The position numbers were made by a program, and so were the translations under genes. A stretch of 64,000 bases of DNA. Source: Coptis chinensis. Its lineage: Eukaryota > Streptophyta > Magnoliopsida > Ranunculales > Ranunculaceae. The DNA is taken from positions 63,601,501 to 63,665,500 of the forward strand of contig CM027381.1 in assembly GCA_015680905.1 (NCBI GenBank). The letters are read 5' to 3'. Position 1 is the first letter of the stretch. Each line of letters begins with the position of its first letter. Of this stretch, positions 1 to 11,240 are shown in pieces. The notes beneath the pieces were generated by a model. It was not told the origin of the DNA, searched no databases, and saw nothing but the letters and a program-made list of their open reading frames with translations.

Positions 1-439
1 TAATCTAACTCTTTTGAAGTATACTCACTACAATATTAAAGCTTCATATAACTAATTATTGTCTTCTCCCTAATGTTGGACATGTCTGCCAGGCATCTAC
101 CGAATCATATTCCATTTTCTTCATACTCTAAGATTTTGTGCTCAAAATCTTCTCTTCCTTTAGCAGTCCACCTTTCAGTTTTGCTACATTTTTAGTTTGA
201 CTTTGTGTGACATTGTTAGACAAAATGTATTGTCACAAGATTTCTTCTACTTTAAGACATACTGTGTTCTTAATTTGTGATGTGTTTTAAAAACATAATG
301 TCTAATTTGATTTGATGTATGCTTGGGGTTGTTTTTTTTTTTTTTATTAATTCTTCTTGGTACTATTACCCCCCCCCCCTTTTTTTACACTATATTGTTT
401 CACTGTTTTTACATACCATAGACTAATTTCTCCTTTCAG

Positions 440-677
440 AATTAAGAACCCCTACAGTATTCACGTTAAATTATGCATGCAGGATGTCCCTAATGTGGAA
501 ACATACTTATGCTATAAGGATGCACACCCCAAAATGTTGTTATTCAAGCAACCATCAATTGGTTACTTTGTCACATGTTATGGCTATATGGAACTGAACA
601 GAATAAATCCAATGTGCGTCTGTGTTGTCTTTGATGTGAACACTGTTGATATACCTCGCATCAACGTATTATTGAAG
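440..677 (+). CDS. Internal exon of an unrecognised host gene
   Basis: An open frame lies between a pyrimidine-rich acceptor (TCCTTTCAG, ending at 439) and a consensus donor (AAG|GTATGT, intron from 678). The exon holds about 79 codons and ends on a codon boundary. The peptide is Cys- and Tyr-rich with ordinary plant codon use and shows no motif I can name. It joins in phase to an open exon at 1136-1342 across a 458-bp intron. Upstream exons must lie left of the window; a short open stretch from the ATG at 80 may be part of one but has no clear splice support. The frame could also be a fortuitous ORF, but two matched splice sites and phase continuity argue for a real gene. It lies outside the transposon nest. 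Confidence 0.5.
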
Positions 678-1135
678 GTATGTCATTGTCCTGGGAAATA
701 GTTGCTTTACTTTCTAATTATTCACTAGACACTATACATGCTATTGTAATTCCACCATTTCACAATGGTCGCCTTTTATAGTTGTTGCTCAACTCATTCC
801 TGATTTTAAATATTTCTCTATTAAGCTGTTTAACCAAATAACCTTATCTGATTCCTGCATTTCATCATTAAATTACTTGCAGGTTGTATGTTTATAGAAA
901 AATAAGTCCTTTGTAAGCATTGGGTTTTGATGCATGAGAAGCAAGCAATCTTATTCTACATGTGGTTCAAGTACTATCACATTCCAAACAAAAAACTGAA
1001 TATTATTCCACTCTTACTTTTAAATTGCACTGCATTTATCCATATTCAAGGTAGTCAGACTTGTCAACTCTATGTGGAAATTACTTGTCTGATCCATTGA
1101 TTTGTATTTGTTGTTTTTCATTTCATTGGTAATAG

Positions 1136-1342
1136 AATACGACAAAGCCAGCGATTTCTAACAGCCTGGAGAAAAATTTGGTATGGACTGAAGTATTAGA
1201 AGTGTTCATATGGTGTGAAGTATCAAACTGTTTCTTTGGACCATTTCTTTCCCCACCGCCACAAGGGCGCAGCCCAGTCATTATTTTAAAAGCCCAGAAA
1301 TATTGTCCAGGTGCTAGGTCTGCTGTTGTTTGCTATTTTTGA
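1136..1342 (+). CDS. Probable terminal exon of the same host gene
   Basis: After an acceptor AG at 1134-1135 the frame stays open for 68 codons to a TGA at 1340-1342. It is in phase with the exon ending at 677. The predicted C-terminus contains a Pro-rich turn (LSPPPQGRSP) and a Cys/Arg-rich end. No family was recognised. The stop lies about 350 bp upstream of the retrotransposon nest, so the insertion probably hit the 3' flank and not the coding region. Confidence 0.45.
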   Translation, partial: NTTKPAISNSLEKNLVWTEVLEVFIWCEVSNCFFGPFLSPPPQGRSPVIILKAQKYCPGARSAVVCYF

Positions 1343-1695
1343 AGCTTACTTTAGTACCAGCCATTTGAAACGCACTCAGTTGCTAACTTATGGTGACTGA
1401 TGCTAATACTTTTGCAATGTCAAACGAAATCTCACCTTTCGTAAAACATGTTTGTGTTCATGACATACTAACGAACATATGTCTGCTTATGTCCTACAAA
1501 TATCATATTATTGTTTTTTATTTAAATTTATAAATAAGATGAATTCGCCTGGTTAAAGAAGGAATCAACTCCACCATGTGCTTAATGAGTATCTCTTTGT
1601 TCACCTTAGTTATGCCCATTTAGAATAGGAGGCAACGACTTTCATTGTTGAACTATTGTGTCAAGGTTAGTCAGACACTGAGATTTACACACAAA
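1343..1695. other. Host 3' flank or intergenic DNA
   Basis: No ORF or recognisable repeat was seen. It is AT-rich sequence between the host stop codon and the target-site duplication of element 1, and presumably holds the 3' UTR of the upstream gene. Confidence 0.4.
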
Positions 1696-1700
1696 CTAAC
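1696..1700. repeat. Target-site duplication of element 1 (left copy, CTAAC)
   Basis: CTAAC directly precedes the TGATAAGAG start of the 5' LTR. It is repeated at 45150-45154, directly after the TTATCA end of the 3' LTR. Five-base duplications are typical of Ty3/gypsy integrase. Confidence 0.9.
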
Positions 1701-3217
1701 TGATAAGAGCCCAAAACTGTAGTTTTAACCCTTTAACAGTCATACTTTTAGACCAATTATGTGAGTAATAATTAAGAGTTAACACTGATTACGTGTTTTT
1801 ATGCATTTCAGGCTTCAAAGTCAATTATGTGCAGAAATGTGCCACTTTAGCGAGATAAAGGAGCAAAGGTCGGTTACTAAGGAGTTCTGTGATTAAAGGC
1901 CAAGTTTCGAGAAGACAAAGCCTTTCTAAAAGCCCGGTCAAAAGCTGAAAAGTCGTCGGCGGGCGAAACAAAGACACAAAAGTCGCCAGAACTTCCGGCG
2001 ACATATCTTTGGACTCAGACCTCAGAATGGGGCCTACCTTATGTCAAAACGACCGTTTTGGAAAGTGATTTCCAATGGTCTAAGCCTTGACCCAATCAGA
2101 GGAGCAAAAGTGGACAGAAAGTCTGTTGAAGCCAACTGTAGCTGAAGAGGCCTTTTTGGACTGAAAGATTTGGGTTTTGGGCCTGATTCTCTGGCCCAAA
2201 ACATGGCTCCAAGCCCATGCACGATTTTTGGATCTGAAAGTATAAAAACAAAAGCTTAATTCTTTGTTAATGGTAGATTTTTAGGTTAGAAAATAAAGGT
2301 AGCTTAGAATAGAAAGTAGCCATTAAAATAGCTTATAGATCTAGTTTTTCATGTAGATTAATTAAGTTTAGTTCCATTTCAATTATTGTATTAGATTAAA
2401 CCTTTGAATCTTGTTCTTCATTTTGATTAGATCAATAAAGTAGTATTTTTATCAATTTCGATTTTGTCATTTCCATTTCTAGATCTAATTTCAATTCCTG
2501 TCCTTATTTCATTTGAGTCATTAAATTAGATTTCATTATTGTTTAATTAAGTAAATTTCAATTCTTTATATCATGTTTAGTTTAAAAGTAATCGGAAATG
2601 ATTGCGTAATGATTCTCGGCTAAACCTCCATTAGAGGGGGTTGAGAAGCCTTGATGAAAGCTTGATTCCGATTAACGTGATTCGTCATAATTTCCTTTCC
2701 ACTCTAGAAACGCGTTTAGTTCACCATGAGAATGGGTTTAATCGCTCACATGCTAGTTATTAATTGGTAGAAATGCCATGTGTAATTAGGGATTAGGAAG
2801 AACCAATTGTTCTCTTGAAGCAGTTCAATTCGATTACTTGACGATTTGTAGTTAATAGGATTAAGTCGAGTTAAAGGTGGAATCAATTCCCCTCTAACTC
2901 CTTATCATCGAATCAACGTAGCATTCCCTTAGTTATTCCCATCGTCGACTAGTTGCAATTCGTGGGTAGTTGCATCGTAGTCTAGTTGCCTTTTTCGTAA
3001 ATCTCTCATTAGACTTTAAGTAGAGAGTACGAACACGTGAGAACACAGCATGCGGAAGGACTAGGAGTGGAACGAATCACTCTACTCCACTATATCTCAT
3101 AGACTTAAGAGTAGAATCTTTGATAAATATAGACCCATAAGATTAAGTTTAGTTTTACTTGCGTTTAGAGTTCATCGCTTTATTTCGTAGGTAAAGCTAT
3201 TCATTTTATCATTATCA
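1701..3217 (+). repeat. 5' LTR of element 1
   Basis: It starts TGATAAGAGCCC, ends ATTATCA, and is about 1.5 kb long. It matches 43636-45149 closely along its length with small indels. A TATA-like box lies at 2241-2247 and an AATAAA at 2434-2439. An antisense open frame at 2034-2222 recurs in most LTR copies but has no other coding signal. Confidence 0.92.
2241..2247 (+). promoter_or_regulatory. LTR TATA box (TATAAAA)
   Basis: TATAAAA follows GATCTGAAAG and is present at the equivalent place in other LTRs of the family (7207, 36580, 44175; minus strand near 61554-61561). It probably sets the U3/R boundary about 30 bp downstream. Confidence 0.6.
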
Positions 3218-3219
3218 AA

Positions 3220-3235
3220 TGGCGCCGCTGCCATC
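3220..3235 (+). other. Primer binding site of element 1
   Basis: TGGCGCCGCTGCCATC begins two bases after the LTR. Athila-type elements prime from tRNA-Asp, whose complement starts TGGCGCCG. The first 13 bases agree apart from one T/C change, then the match fails. Confidence 0.7.
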
Positions 3236-3828
3236 TTAGTTTCACTTTCGTATTGTTTTCGTAGTGTTAGTACTGTTCTTAAAGTCCCATTTCACCCACC
3301 CACCCATGTTTGATTCATACTGTGGTTGTCCATTTCAGAGTTGAAAAATTCCGGGCATAAATTACCGACCTGCTTCCTTCCTTGAGCGACCATGCCTTTA
3401 AACTCTGGAATTCTAAGATACACCGAGCGATCACCTTCTATTAGAGCCGACTTCATGCCCATTAACAAAATTTTTCGGATTTCGCCAGTTTTGATTCGAA
3501 CTTTGATCTTTCATATTTTTCAGTGTTCTAACCTGCTATATACACTGAACAAGCGTAAACAAGACGTTATTCATAAGCGAAGCAAGGACGCAATCAGGTA
3601 TTCCTTTCTTCCACACCTCGCTCTCCTGTTAGAGGTTTATACTAGTATATCAGAATTGTTTGGAGTGTTGATGTGTTTAGCTAAGTTTGGTTTTAGCCTT
3701 GTATGAGATTAAGGTCTGGCCGAACAAAAACACCGAACGTAATTACACAACAACGTCAACAAACAAGTCTATCTAGTATACCACCCACTACACCTCTAGC
3801 TACTATTTCACACACATCACCTGACACA
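3236..3828 (+). other. Untranslated leader of element 1
   Basis: There is no gene here; the frame at 3392-3706 is not conserved in the sister leaders. Near its end lies a block shared with elements 2 and 4 (GAGATTAAGGTC followed by AACGTAATT), a candidate packaging or translation-control region. Confidence 0.5.
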
Positions 3829-4963
3829 ATGCCCGACGAAGAAGAGAGGCCTCTCTCTGACTTCTACAAAGCCTTGAAATGATAGCCCCAAATCTTGCAT
3901 CGTTCTAGCGGACCAGTGAAGGGATTTCGAATCCCTCCAAATATTTTTAATTTGTTACCCGTTTTTCATGGATTAGACCATGAAAAACCTTATCAGCACA
4001 TGCGTAGGATTGAACAATTCTTAACAACATTCTACCATCCTACAGTTGGTACGGAACAAATTAAATTAAGGGTATTCCCTTTCACCTTAGCCGATAAGGC
4101 GGCGTGTTGGTTAACTGCCCAAGCGCCCAATTCTGTGGACTCGTGGGCTAAACTTGTTCAGCTGTTTATGGAACATTTTTACCCACCCCTAAAGACGGAT
4201 GAGATGCTTTCCAAGATTCATTTCTTTCGACAAAATCCTCATGAAACATTTCCAGAGGCTTGGAATCGTTTCACCGATCTCCTTATAGAGTGTCCACATC
4301 ATAACTTAGCGAAAGACACGTTAGTTCGTGCCTTTTTCAAAGGACTTCTACACCACCATAAAGAAGTCCTTGACATAATGAATAAGGGTAGTTTCTTAAG
4401 CAAAGGAGCCTCGGAGGCTTATAAATTTTTAGAGGACCAAACTAAGCGAAATAACAACTGGGGGTAGTGACGATATCCACCGCTCCGCTAGTTCTTCTAA
4501 TACTGATTAAGGCGCCGGTATGTTTGAAATTAAACACGATCCTGAGCTAAAAACTCTAATTGAATCACTCACTAAAAAGGTAGAGGCCATTTCGGTTCAA
4601 CAAAATCCTATTCCCGTCATGAATGTAAATTCAAATCCATGTAGTTTCTGTTGGAGCCTCGAGCATTCCGACTCCCACTGTCTTATAGCCTATGAACAGG
4701 CTTGTTCCATTAATAGTGAACCTAACGCCCCTTGGAGACAAAATCCTAACTTCGGTTGGAGAAATAACCAAAACGTCACACCTCAAGGGTACAATAATCA
4801 ATATGTTAGGCCTACGCACAGCTTTAACCAAGCCCCACTACGACAAGGACAGGGTCAGGGGAATTTTAATAATTATAACAACCAAGTGCAACCTCGACAA
4901 GGTCAAGCACAAAGTCAAGGTAGTTATAATAATTATAATGCTAATAGAGGTATCGTTAGGTAA
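3829..4963 (+). pseudogene. gag: gag of element 1 (frameshifted)
   Basis: Gag forms the particle around retrotransposon RNA. The ATG at 3829 matches the start used in element 4 at 58025. A +1 shift near codon 17 puts two stops in frame, after which the capsid-like core (3895-4467) is open and shows the family motif LPVFHGLDHEKPY and a FTLADKA block. A second shift near 4465 separates the C-terminal part (4520-4963), which carries a CX2CX4HX4C zinc knuckle and an Asn/Gln-rich tail with repeated NYNNY units. Domain order and length agree with elements 2 and 4. It cannot make full-length Gag as read. Confidence 0.85.
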
Positions 4964-5521
4964 ATAATAACTATCAAAATCCACCCATAAATAATTCACG
5001 TGAACTAGTTCCAAATACACCACCCGTGACTACTATACCCACACAACCGGATCGTCTTGACACCTTCATACAAGTGAGCCAAAACTTTTCCAAACCATGG
5101 CTCAATCTAACCAATGCTTTCTACAATCGGTTAATAATTTAACCAAACAGTTGGCTCAAGATAAAGCCCAACCCAAAGGTGTGTTGCCGTCACGGAATAC
5201 CTAATCCTAAAACAACAAATACAGCCTTTTGAGGTAACCGATAATACTAGTAGTGAATATGAAAATGTAGGTGAGCTAAAGGCCATCACCACTCTCCGCT
5301 CGGGCAGAGTGGTTGATAACAAAGTAACTATGCCTATAGTTACCCCCACCAAGAGTCCCCTACACCTGCTATATTACTAGATACGAAATAGAAACCAAGA
5401 GCCTACCACTTTGTAGAGGTACCCGTTACAACAAAACCTAAGAAACAGGAAGCCACGGTTAAACATCCGTAATACCATTGCTAAATATAAACGTAAACCA
5501 CCGTTTCCACAAAAATTAGCC

Positions 5522-6008
5522 ATGTTAACTAGGGATACAAATTACGAGGAGATTAGGGATGTTTTTAAGAATCTAACTATAAACCTTCCCTTCCTCGAAG
5601 CTATAAAAAAGCTACCACACCATGCTAAGTTTCTTAAGGAATTGTGTACTACTAGGCATAAGACCAATATACCAAAAGACGCTTTTAACGAACAATTCCC
5701 AACTCTATCCGAACATAATGGAATTGTTAAGTACAAGGACCCCGGTAGAGCCCCTCTTGCATAAATGCACCTTAGGAGATTCCTATACGACGACCGCATT
5801 ATTAGACTTGGGGGCTAGTGTAAACTTACTCCCGTTTTATTTGTATAGACAAATAGGTCTAGACGAGATGCAACCCACTAGAATGACGTTGCAATTAGCT
5901 GATCGGTCTATTAAGTATCCTAAGGGTGTCGTCGAAAATGTTCTGGTAAAAATTCAGGATTTTTACTATCCGGCCGATTTTGTCATCCTCGACCGCGTAA
6001 GTCATTAA
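5522..6008 (+). pseudogene. Aspartic protease region of element 1
   Basis: Retropepsin-like protease matures Gag and Gag-Pol. Frames at 5522-5764 and 5622-6008 overlap in different registers, so a frameshift lies between them. The second contains LLDLGASVNLLP with the catalytic Asp near 5805, followed by the hydrophobic strand and the PADFVILD segment. The active-site triplet is D-L-G, as in element 4. A break after 6000 separates it from the downstream ORF. The 4964-5521 stretch upstream is the degenerate gag-protease spacer. Confidence 0.8.
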
Positions 6009-6054
6009 TGACTCGTCCCCCGATCATCTTAGGGCGCCCTTTTCTCAACCGCCA

Positions 6055-6669
6055 ATGCGCTCATTAATTGCCAGCGATGGTTCAATGTCCATGTCTTTTG
6101 GCCATCTTGCTGTTGAAGTCAATGTTTTTAAAACAAAGACACAGTTACCCGATTCGTCTATGGATGGAGAGGTTAGCATGATCGAGAGCGTTGCTCGAGA
6201 TTATTTCAACAACACGTTCCCTGATAATCATATGCCCAAATTTCTTTCCTTTGGAAGTTCAGACTCCAACATTTCCATCCCTACACTAGTCGATACACAT
6301 ATTACGGATGAGGATGAGATAGATGACTTTCTCAAAGATGTAGAGGACTATCATAGTAACGAGGATATGACCAATCTAGATGAGCAATTCGATGAGTTTC
6401 TTCGAGCAGGTGATGAATCACCCTATCAAGAACTACTTTGCACAACAGCCACCTCGATTCCCCTCCTCCCACCCTTTCAAAGGAATCCCGAGTTTGCACT
6501 CGACCCTTTTGTTTCTCCCGTGCTACATAATTTTTTAAATCCACCTAGTAAACAACTACTTCAGAAGGACAAACCATTTGACACCTTCATTTTCAGAATT
6601 GAGACAGCCCCTACACACACAATGAATGAGTTTTGTGCTAAAACCACATCCTCATTGTTTACAGGCTGT
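6055..6669 (+). pseudogene. Unrecognised ORF replacing pol in element 1 (5' part)
   Basis: The first 60 or so residues continue the protease-flank region shared with elements 2 and 4 (SFGHL, DGEVSMIES, DYFNNTFP, FLSFG). After FLSFG the sequence no longer resembles the RT-bearing relatives and becomes acidic and then Pro/Phe-rich. No RT motif follows. The frame is cut by element 2 at 6669 and continues in the same register at 37521-37802, giving about 298 codons from 6055. Element 4 carries the same acidic segment at 60381-60566. Function unknown; possibly a structural or regulatory addition to a non-autonomous element. Confidence 0.65.
6665..6669. repeat. Target-site duplication of element 2 (left copy, GCTGT)
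   Basis: GCTGT precedes the TGATAAGAG LTR start and recurs at 37516-37520 after the opposite LTR. Confidence 0.92.
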
Positions 6670-8143
6670 TGATAAGAGCCCAAAACTATAGTTTTAACTC
6701 CTTAACAGTCATACTTTTGGACCAATTATGTGAGTAATAATTAAGAGTTAACACTGATTACGTGTTTTTATGCATTTCAGGCTTCAAAGTCCATTATGTG
6801 CAGAAATGTGCCACTTTAGTGAGATAAAGGAGAAAAGGTCGGTTACTAAGGAGTTCCGCGATTAAAGGCCAAGATTCAAGAAGATAAAGCCTTCCTAAAG
6901 CCCGGTCAAAAGCTGAAAAGTCGACACGGGCTGAAACAGCACACAAGTCAACAGAACTTCCAAAAGCCGTATCTTTGGACTCAGACCTTGGAATTGGGCC
7001 TACCTTATGTCAAAACGACCGGATCGGAAAGAGCTTTCCAATGGTCTAAGCCTTGACCCAATCAGAGGAGCAGAAGTGGACGAAAAGTCTGTGGAAGCTA
7101 ACTGCATCTGAAGAGGCCTTTTTGGACTGAAAGAATTGGGTTTTGGGCCTGATTCTCTGGCCCAAAACATGGCTCCAAGCCCATGCACGATTTTTGGATC
7201 TGAAAGTATAAAAACAAAAGTTTAGCTCTTTGTTAATGGTAGCTAGTTAGACCTAAAATAATATAGATAATTCTAGATCTGCTTTCATTAATTAAATTAA
7301 GTTTTAGTTCCATTTTCAATTCTTGTTTTAGATTAAGTCTTTGAATCATTGTTCTTGATTGATTAGATAAATAAAATAGTTGTTTTCTCAATTTCGAATT
7401 GTGTTATTTCAATTTATAGATCTGATTTTAATTCTTATTGATTATCATTCCGTAGTTTAAATAGATTGAACCATTGTTAGTTAATTTAGTTAAGTTAGAA
7501 TTTTAATATGATGTGTAGTTATAATGAAATGGGAAATGATGGTTTGATGACTCAAGGCTAAAACCTACATTAGAGGGGTTGATGAAGCCTTGAAGAAAAC
7601 TTAGTGGTATACTGTAGAAACATTGTAGAATCTATTCCAATCTAGAAGGTCGTGATTCGCCATGAGAATGGGTGGACGACCTCACATGCTAGTTAGTACT
7701 TTCGGTAGAAATGCCATGAACACTAGGGATTAGAACTCCGAATTTCTTGCGTAAGAACGTAAAAATCGAGATGCAAGAATCTATGTTAGGCTATTAAGTT
7801 GGATTCGAGGTGGATTCAATTCCCCTCTAATCCTTTATCTAGATTCAAGCACAATCATATTTCCATAGCATTCATAGTTAAATTCAAGTAATCAAATTCA
7901 GTAAGTATCGTAGTATATCACCTTCGTAAAGCTCTCATTGACTTAAGACCGACTAATTAGATTAGAAAACATTCCATGCTAGAGCACTAGGAGTGGAACG
8001 AACTTTCTACTCCACTATATCTCATAGGATTGAGAGTAGAGAAACTTTGATAAATATAAGCATCATAAGATAGTTTTAGTTTACTTACGTTTTGAATTCA
8101 TCGTTCATTTCGTAGGTAGACTATCAATTTTATTCTTTTATCA
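6670..8143 (+). repeat. 5' LTR of element 2
   Basis: It begins TGATAAGAGCCC and ends CTTTTATCA. It is the same family as the element 1 LTR but a distinct subfamily in the U5 half. The TATA box is at 7207-7213. Confidence 0.92.
7207..7213 (+). promoter_or_regulatory. LTR TATA box of element 2
   Basis: TATAAAA in the same context (GATCTGAAAG upstream) as the other LTRs. Confidence 0.6.
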
Positions 8144-8145
8144 AA

Positions 8146-8161
8146 TGACGCCGCTGCCATC
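8146..8161 (+). other. Primer binding site of element 2
   Basis: TGACGCCGCTGCCATC, two bases after the LTR. It is the element 1 site with one G-to-A change at position 3. Confidence 0.65.
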
Positions 8162-8791
8162 TTAGTTGCACTTTAGCATTGTTTTCATAGTAGAATTAGT
8201 CATTTTTAAGTCCCATTAAACCCACCCACCCTTGTTTGATTCATACTGTGGTTATTCGTTTCAGCGTTGAAAAATTCCGGGACAGAATTACACGGAGCGC
8301 GATCGCGCCTGCACCCTATAGTCTGGACTTCGACCGCGACCCGCCCTCATACTGAGTGCGACACACCCTCACTTACTGGACTTCGAGCGCGACCCGCGCT
8401 CACTTACTGGACAAGAAGCGCGACCGCGCCCTATGCAAAATTTTGTGGATTTCTACAGGTTTGTTTCGAACTTTGATTTTTAAGTTTTTTTTTCAGTGTT
8501 CTAACTTGTTATTTACACTGAACACGCGTAAACAAGACGCTATTCATAAAAGCGAAGCAAGGGACGCTTATCGTATTCCTTTCTTCCATACCTCGCATCT
8601 CCAGTTAGAGGTTCATACTAATATATCAAGATTGTTTGGATTGTTTTCGTGTTTTAGACTTAGACTTGCATGAGATTAAGGTCCGGTGGGAGAAAAACAC
8701 CGAACGTAATTAACCGTCAAACAAGCAAACATATCGAAAGTATACCACCACTACACCTCTAACTACTATCCCACCAACCATACCTAACATA
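8162..8791 (+). other. Untranslated leader of element 2 with GC-rich repeats
   Basis: Short GC-rich units containing GAGCGCGACCCGC or similar recur at about 8285-8440, unlike the AT-rich surroundings. The conserved GAGATTAAGGTC block lies near 8670. No gene was seen; the frames at 8267-8673 translate these repeats. Confidence 0.5.
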
Positions 8792-9306
8792 ATGGCTGAA
8801 GAAAGAGAGACTCTCTCTCCGACTTCTACAAAGCTTTGGCGATAGCCCTAAATCTTGCATCGTTCTAGCGGACCCAAAGTTGGGGATTTTCAATTCCCCA
8901 AACATATTTAATTTGTTACCCGTTTTCCATGGTTTAGGCCATGAAAAACCTTACCAACACATGCGTAGGATTGAACAAGTCCTTACAACATTCCATCATC
9001 CTACGGTTGGTGCGGAACAAATTAAACTGAGGGTATTTCCCTTCACCTTAGCCGATAAGGCAGCGTCTTGGTTAACTGCCCAAGCGCCTAACTCTGTGGA
9101 CTCGTGGGCTAAACTTGTTTAGCTATTTATGGAACATTTTTACCCACCCCCAAAGACGGATGAAATGCTTTCCAAGATTCATTTTCTGAGGCTTGGAATC
9201 GTTTCACCGATCTGCTAATAGAGTGTCTACACCATAACCTAGCAAAAGACACGTTAGTTCGTGCCTTTTTCAAAGGACTTCAACATCACCATAAAGAAGT
9301 CCTTGA
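8792..9306 (+). pseudogene. gag: gag of element 2, 5' part (interrupted by element 3)
   Basis: The ATG at 8792 begins a product that aligns with element 4 Gag but goes out of frame near 8840. The core frame 8880-9122 has FHGLGHEKPYQHMRR and FTLADKA, then stops, and part of the core (around KIHF) is deleted. At 9306 the gag is split by element 3. The text on either side of that insert (GTCCTTGA and CATAATGAATGGGGG) rejoins to the uninterrupted gag seen in elements 1 and 4. Confidence 0.85.
9302..9306. repeat. Target-site duplication of element 3 (left copy, CTTGA)
   Basis: CTTGA precedes TGATAAGC and is repeated at 25236-25240. Confidence 0.92.
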
Positions 9307-9449
9307 TGATAAGCACCCAAAACTGTAATATTAAACCCCGAGAGACATAGCATTTTGGTCGATTATGTGTTTAATAATCATGTAATAATTATATTTTCGT
9401 ACTTTTGTAGGTTTCCGCAATTAAAATGAATATAGTGATAAAACATGCA

Positions 9450-9811
9450 TCGAAGTACTGGAATACGGGAATATTTGGAGTTTCCCACTAGACCCCGTGA
9501 AGCCGAAGTTTCCAAAAGAACAGAACCAGTGCGGAACGGGCCCACATATGAAGAAGCAACAATTTTCCGAAGCTCAAATCGGATAAATCTAGGTGCCGAC
9601 GTTGGCTAGTGAAGCTGCCAAGTACAGGAATACAGGAATATTTGGAATTCCCACTCAATCCCCGTGAAGACCAACAAAGCCTGACTAGAGCCGAAGTTTC
9701 CAAAAGAACAGAACCAGTGCGGGACGGGCCCACATATAAAGAGGCAGGAAACTTCCGAAGCTCAAATCGGATAAATCTAGGTGCTAACGTTGGCTAGTGA
9801 AGCTGCCATAG
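9450..9811 (+). repeat. LTR tandem repeat, two units
   Basis: Units of roughly 165-195 bp start near a TACTGGAATACGGG / TACAGGAATACAGG motif and end CTAGTGAAGCTGCC. Both contain CACATAT and GGATAAATCTAGG. They occupy the U3 part upstream of the TATA box and so could act as enhancer units. Confidence 0.8.
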
Positions 9812-10169
9812 CGACCCTGGCGACGAACTTCTGCTAGAGGACAAAAGTCGTAAAAACGCCAAAATCGGTAGCCCATGCTCGACACACTAAGTGGACACAC
9901 TCTCTGGGCCCGTAAGGCATGATGAGTCAAGATAGGCAGTGGCAAATTTCTTCTTCAATTTGATACCACCGGCAAGAGAGAAGATTATCGCACCAATTCA
10001 AACCGTGGTTTGAATTGAAATGAGCTACAAGACGAAACTTAAAACAAAGAAAAAAGGCGAAAAGTTAAAATGGTTAAAACAAAACTTTGATTCTCAAAGT
10101 TTGAACCATTCAATTAGCATAAGGCCAAAAGCAAATTAAATCATTCACGGATAGTCATCCTATGATGCC

Positions 10170-10177
10170 TATAAATA
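10170..10177 (+). promoter_or_regulatory. LTR TATA box of element 3
   Basis: TATAAATA, with an identical context in the 3' LTR at 24214-24221. Confidence 0.65.
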
Positions 10178-11077
10178 TGAGGGGTGGCCTTCATATATCT
10201 TCCTTCAAAGATATTAATGCTTTAGCTACGCTTTAGTTTTTCTTCAAGACTTACCTTCCGCCATTTTTTTTTCAAAGAAATTAATACGTAGTTTATTTTA
10301 CCCTTAATAACATCATTTCTTTTCTTGTTTAATTTCTGTCCCCGTGATTTATTTACTTAATGTATACAAAGAAGTTTTATTATTCCTTCTATGATGATGA
10401 GCTAATCCCCCTCGAGGGGAGGGTTATGCTTTGCTCGTGAAAATCCGATTGACTTCGTTAATATTCTAGAATCACTACTTAGGAATTAGGCATAGAATTA
10501 ACATCCGGTCCCAAAATGACCGAGATTGTAAAAGTTGAGTGCCGATGCTCCAGGCGGTCTCGCTAGCGAACCCAAAATGTCTCCCGCGCGACTCTCTGGT
10601 GTCAAACAGCTCTCCAATTCGTCCAGGTGATGTGAACTTGTGCCAGGAGCTGAAATAATATACCAGAGATGAGGTATTATCGAAACTCCTTATGCTAGTG
10701 AAATGCGACCTAGAGATGTGGGCATGCACTAGGGATCAATACTCGACGTCGTCTCCGAAACGAGACGAATTAGAGATGTAGTGATTTGGTAATAAAAACT
10801 ATTGAAAAATGATTCTTGCATGAGCATGATTAACTCTCTCCCTGTTTCTCTACTTTTGTTTACATATATATAATCACCATAGTAATTTATTTTGTTTGCA
10901 TTACCGTTATTTTAATTAAAAACCAACTAAAAAGAAACCTAAAAATCCTACTCACTTAAAGTGTAACTCCAGTTGTGAACCTATCCGAGCCCTAAGGTTT
11001 GGACGATCCCTTACTCGACCTATCCTACCAATCCCACGTGAGTAAGGTAACTTGACTAAAACGTACGACTATACGGA

Positions 11078-11165
11078 CGTTGGACTTTGGACTTTGGACT
11101 TGGACTGTGGACCTCGGACTTTGGACTGTGGACTTCGGACTTTGGATTGTGGACCTCGGACTTAA
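11078..11165 (+). repeat. GGACTNN minisatellite at the LTR 3' end
   Basis: Seven-base units such as GGACTTT, GGACTGT and GGACCTC are repeated head to tail. The 3' LTR copy (about 25119-25182) is about 21 bp shorter. Confidence 0.8.
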
Positions 11166-11218
11166 GGAAATAAGTAACTGAAAACCAATAAACATGTGTA
11201 AAGAGCGTTTTTATCAAA

Positions 11219-11240
11219 TGGCCACCGCACGCCGGGCGAC
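11219..11240 (+). other. Probable primer binding site of element 3
   Basis: TGGCCACCGCACGCCGGGCG starts two bases after the LTR. It resembles a tRNA-Asp complement (TGGCGCCGTTGCCGGG) with small insertions, so it may be a decayed site. Confidence 0.45.

Larger units (their letters stand above)
9307..11216 (+). repeat. 5' LTR of element 3
   Basis: It begins TGATAAGCACCC and ends TTTTTATCA. It contains two copies of a long tandem unit (about 9450-9811), a TATA box at 10170-10177, and a GGACTNN minisatellite near its 3' end. The 3' copy (23179-25235) has three tandem units. Confidence 0.93.

Noticed and set aside
357..439. Extending the first host exon to the apparent start at 357
   Set aside because: This part is a C/T-rich tract that fits a splice-acceptor pyrimidine region; coding more likely begins after the AG at 439.
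2034..2222. Antisense 62-codon frame (MHGLGAMFWARES...) repeated in several LTRs (also 7000-7188, 36373-36561, 43968-44156)
   Set aside because: The recurrence is explained by the LTRs being copies of each other; the frame is not kept in element 4, and no coding signal stands out.
4631..5023. Ile/Thr-rich antisense frames over the gag tails (also 25574-25999)
   Set aside because: They are shadows of the Asn/Gln-rich AATAAT repeats of gag on the plus strand.
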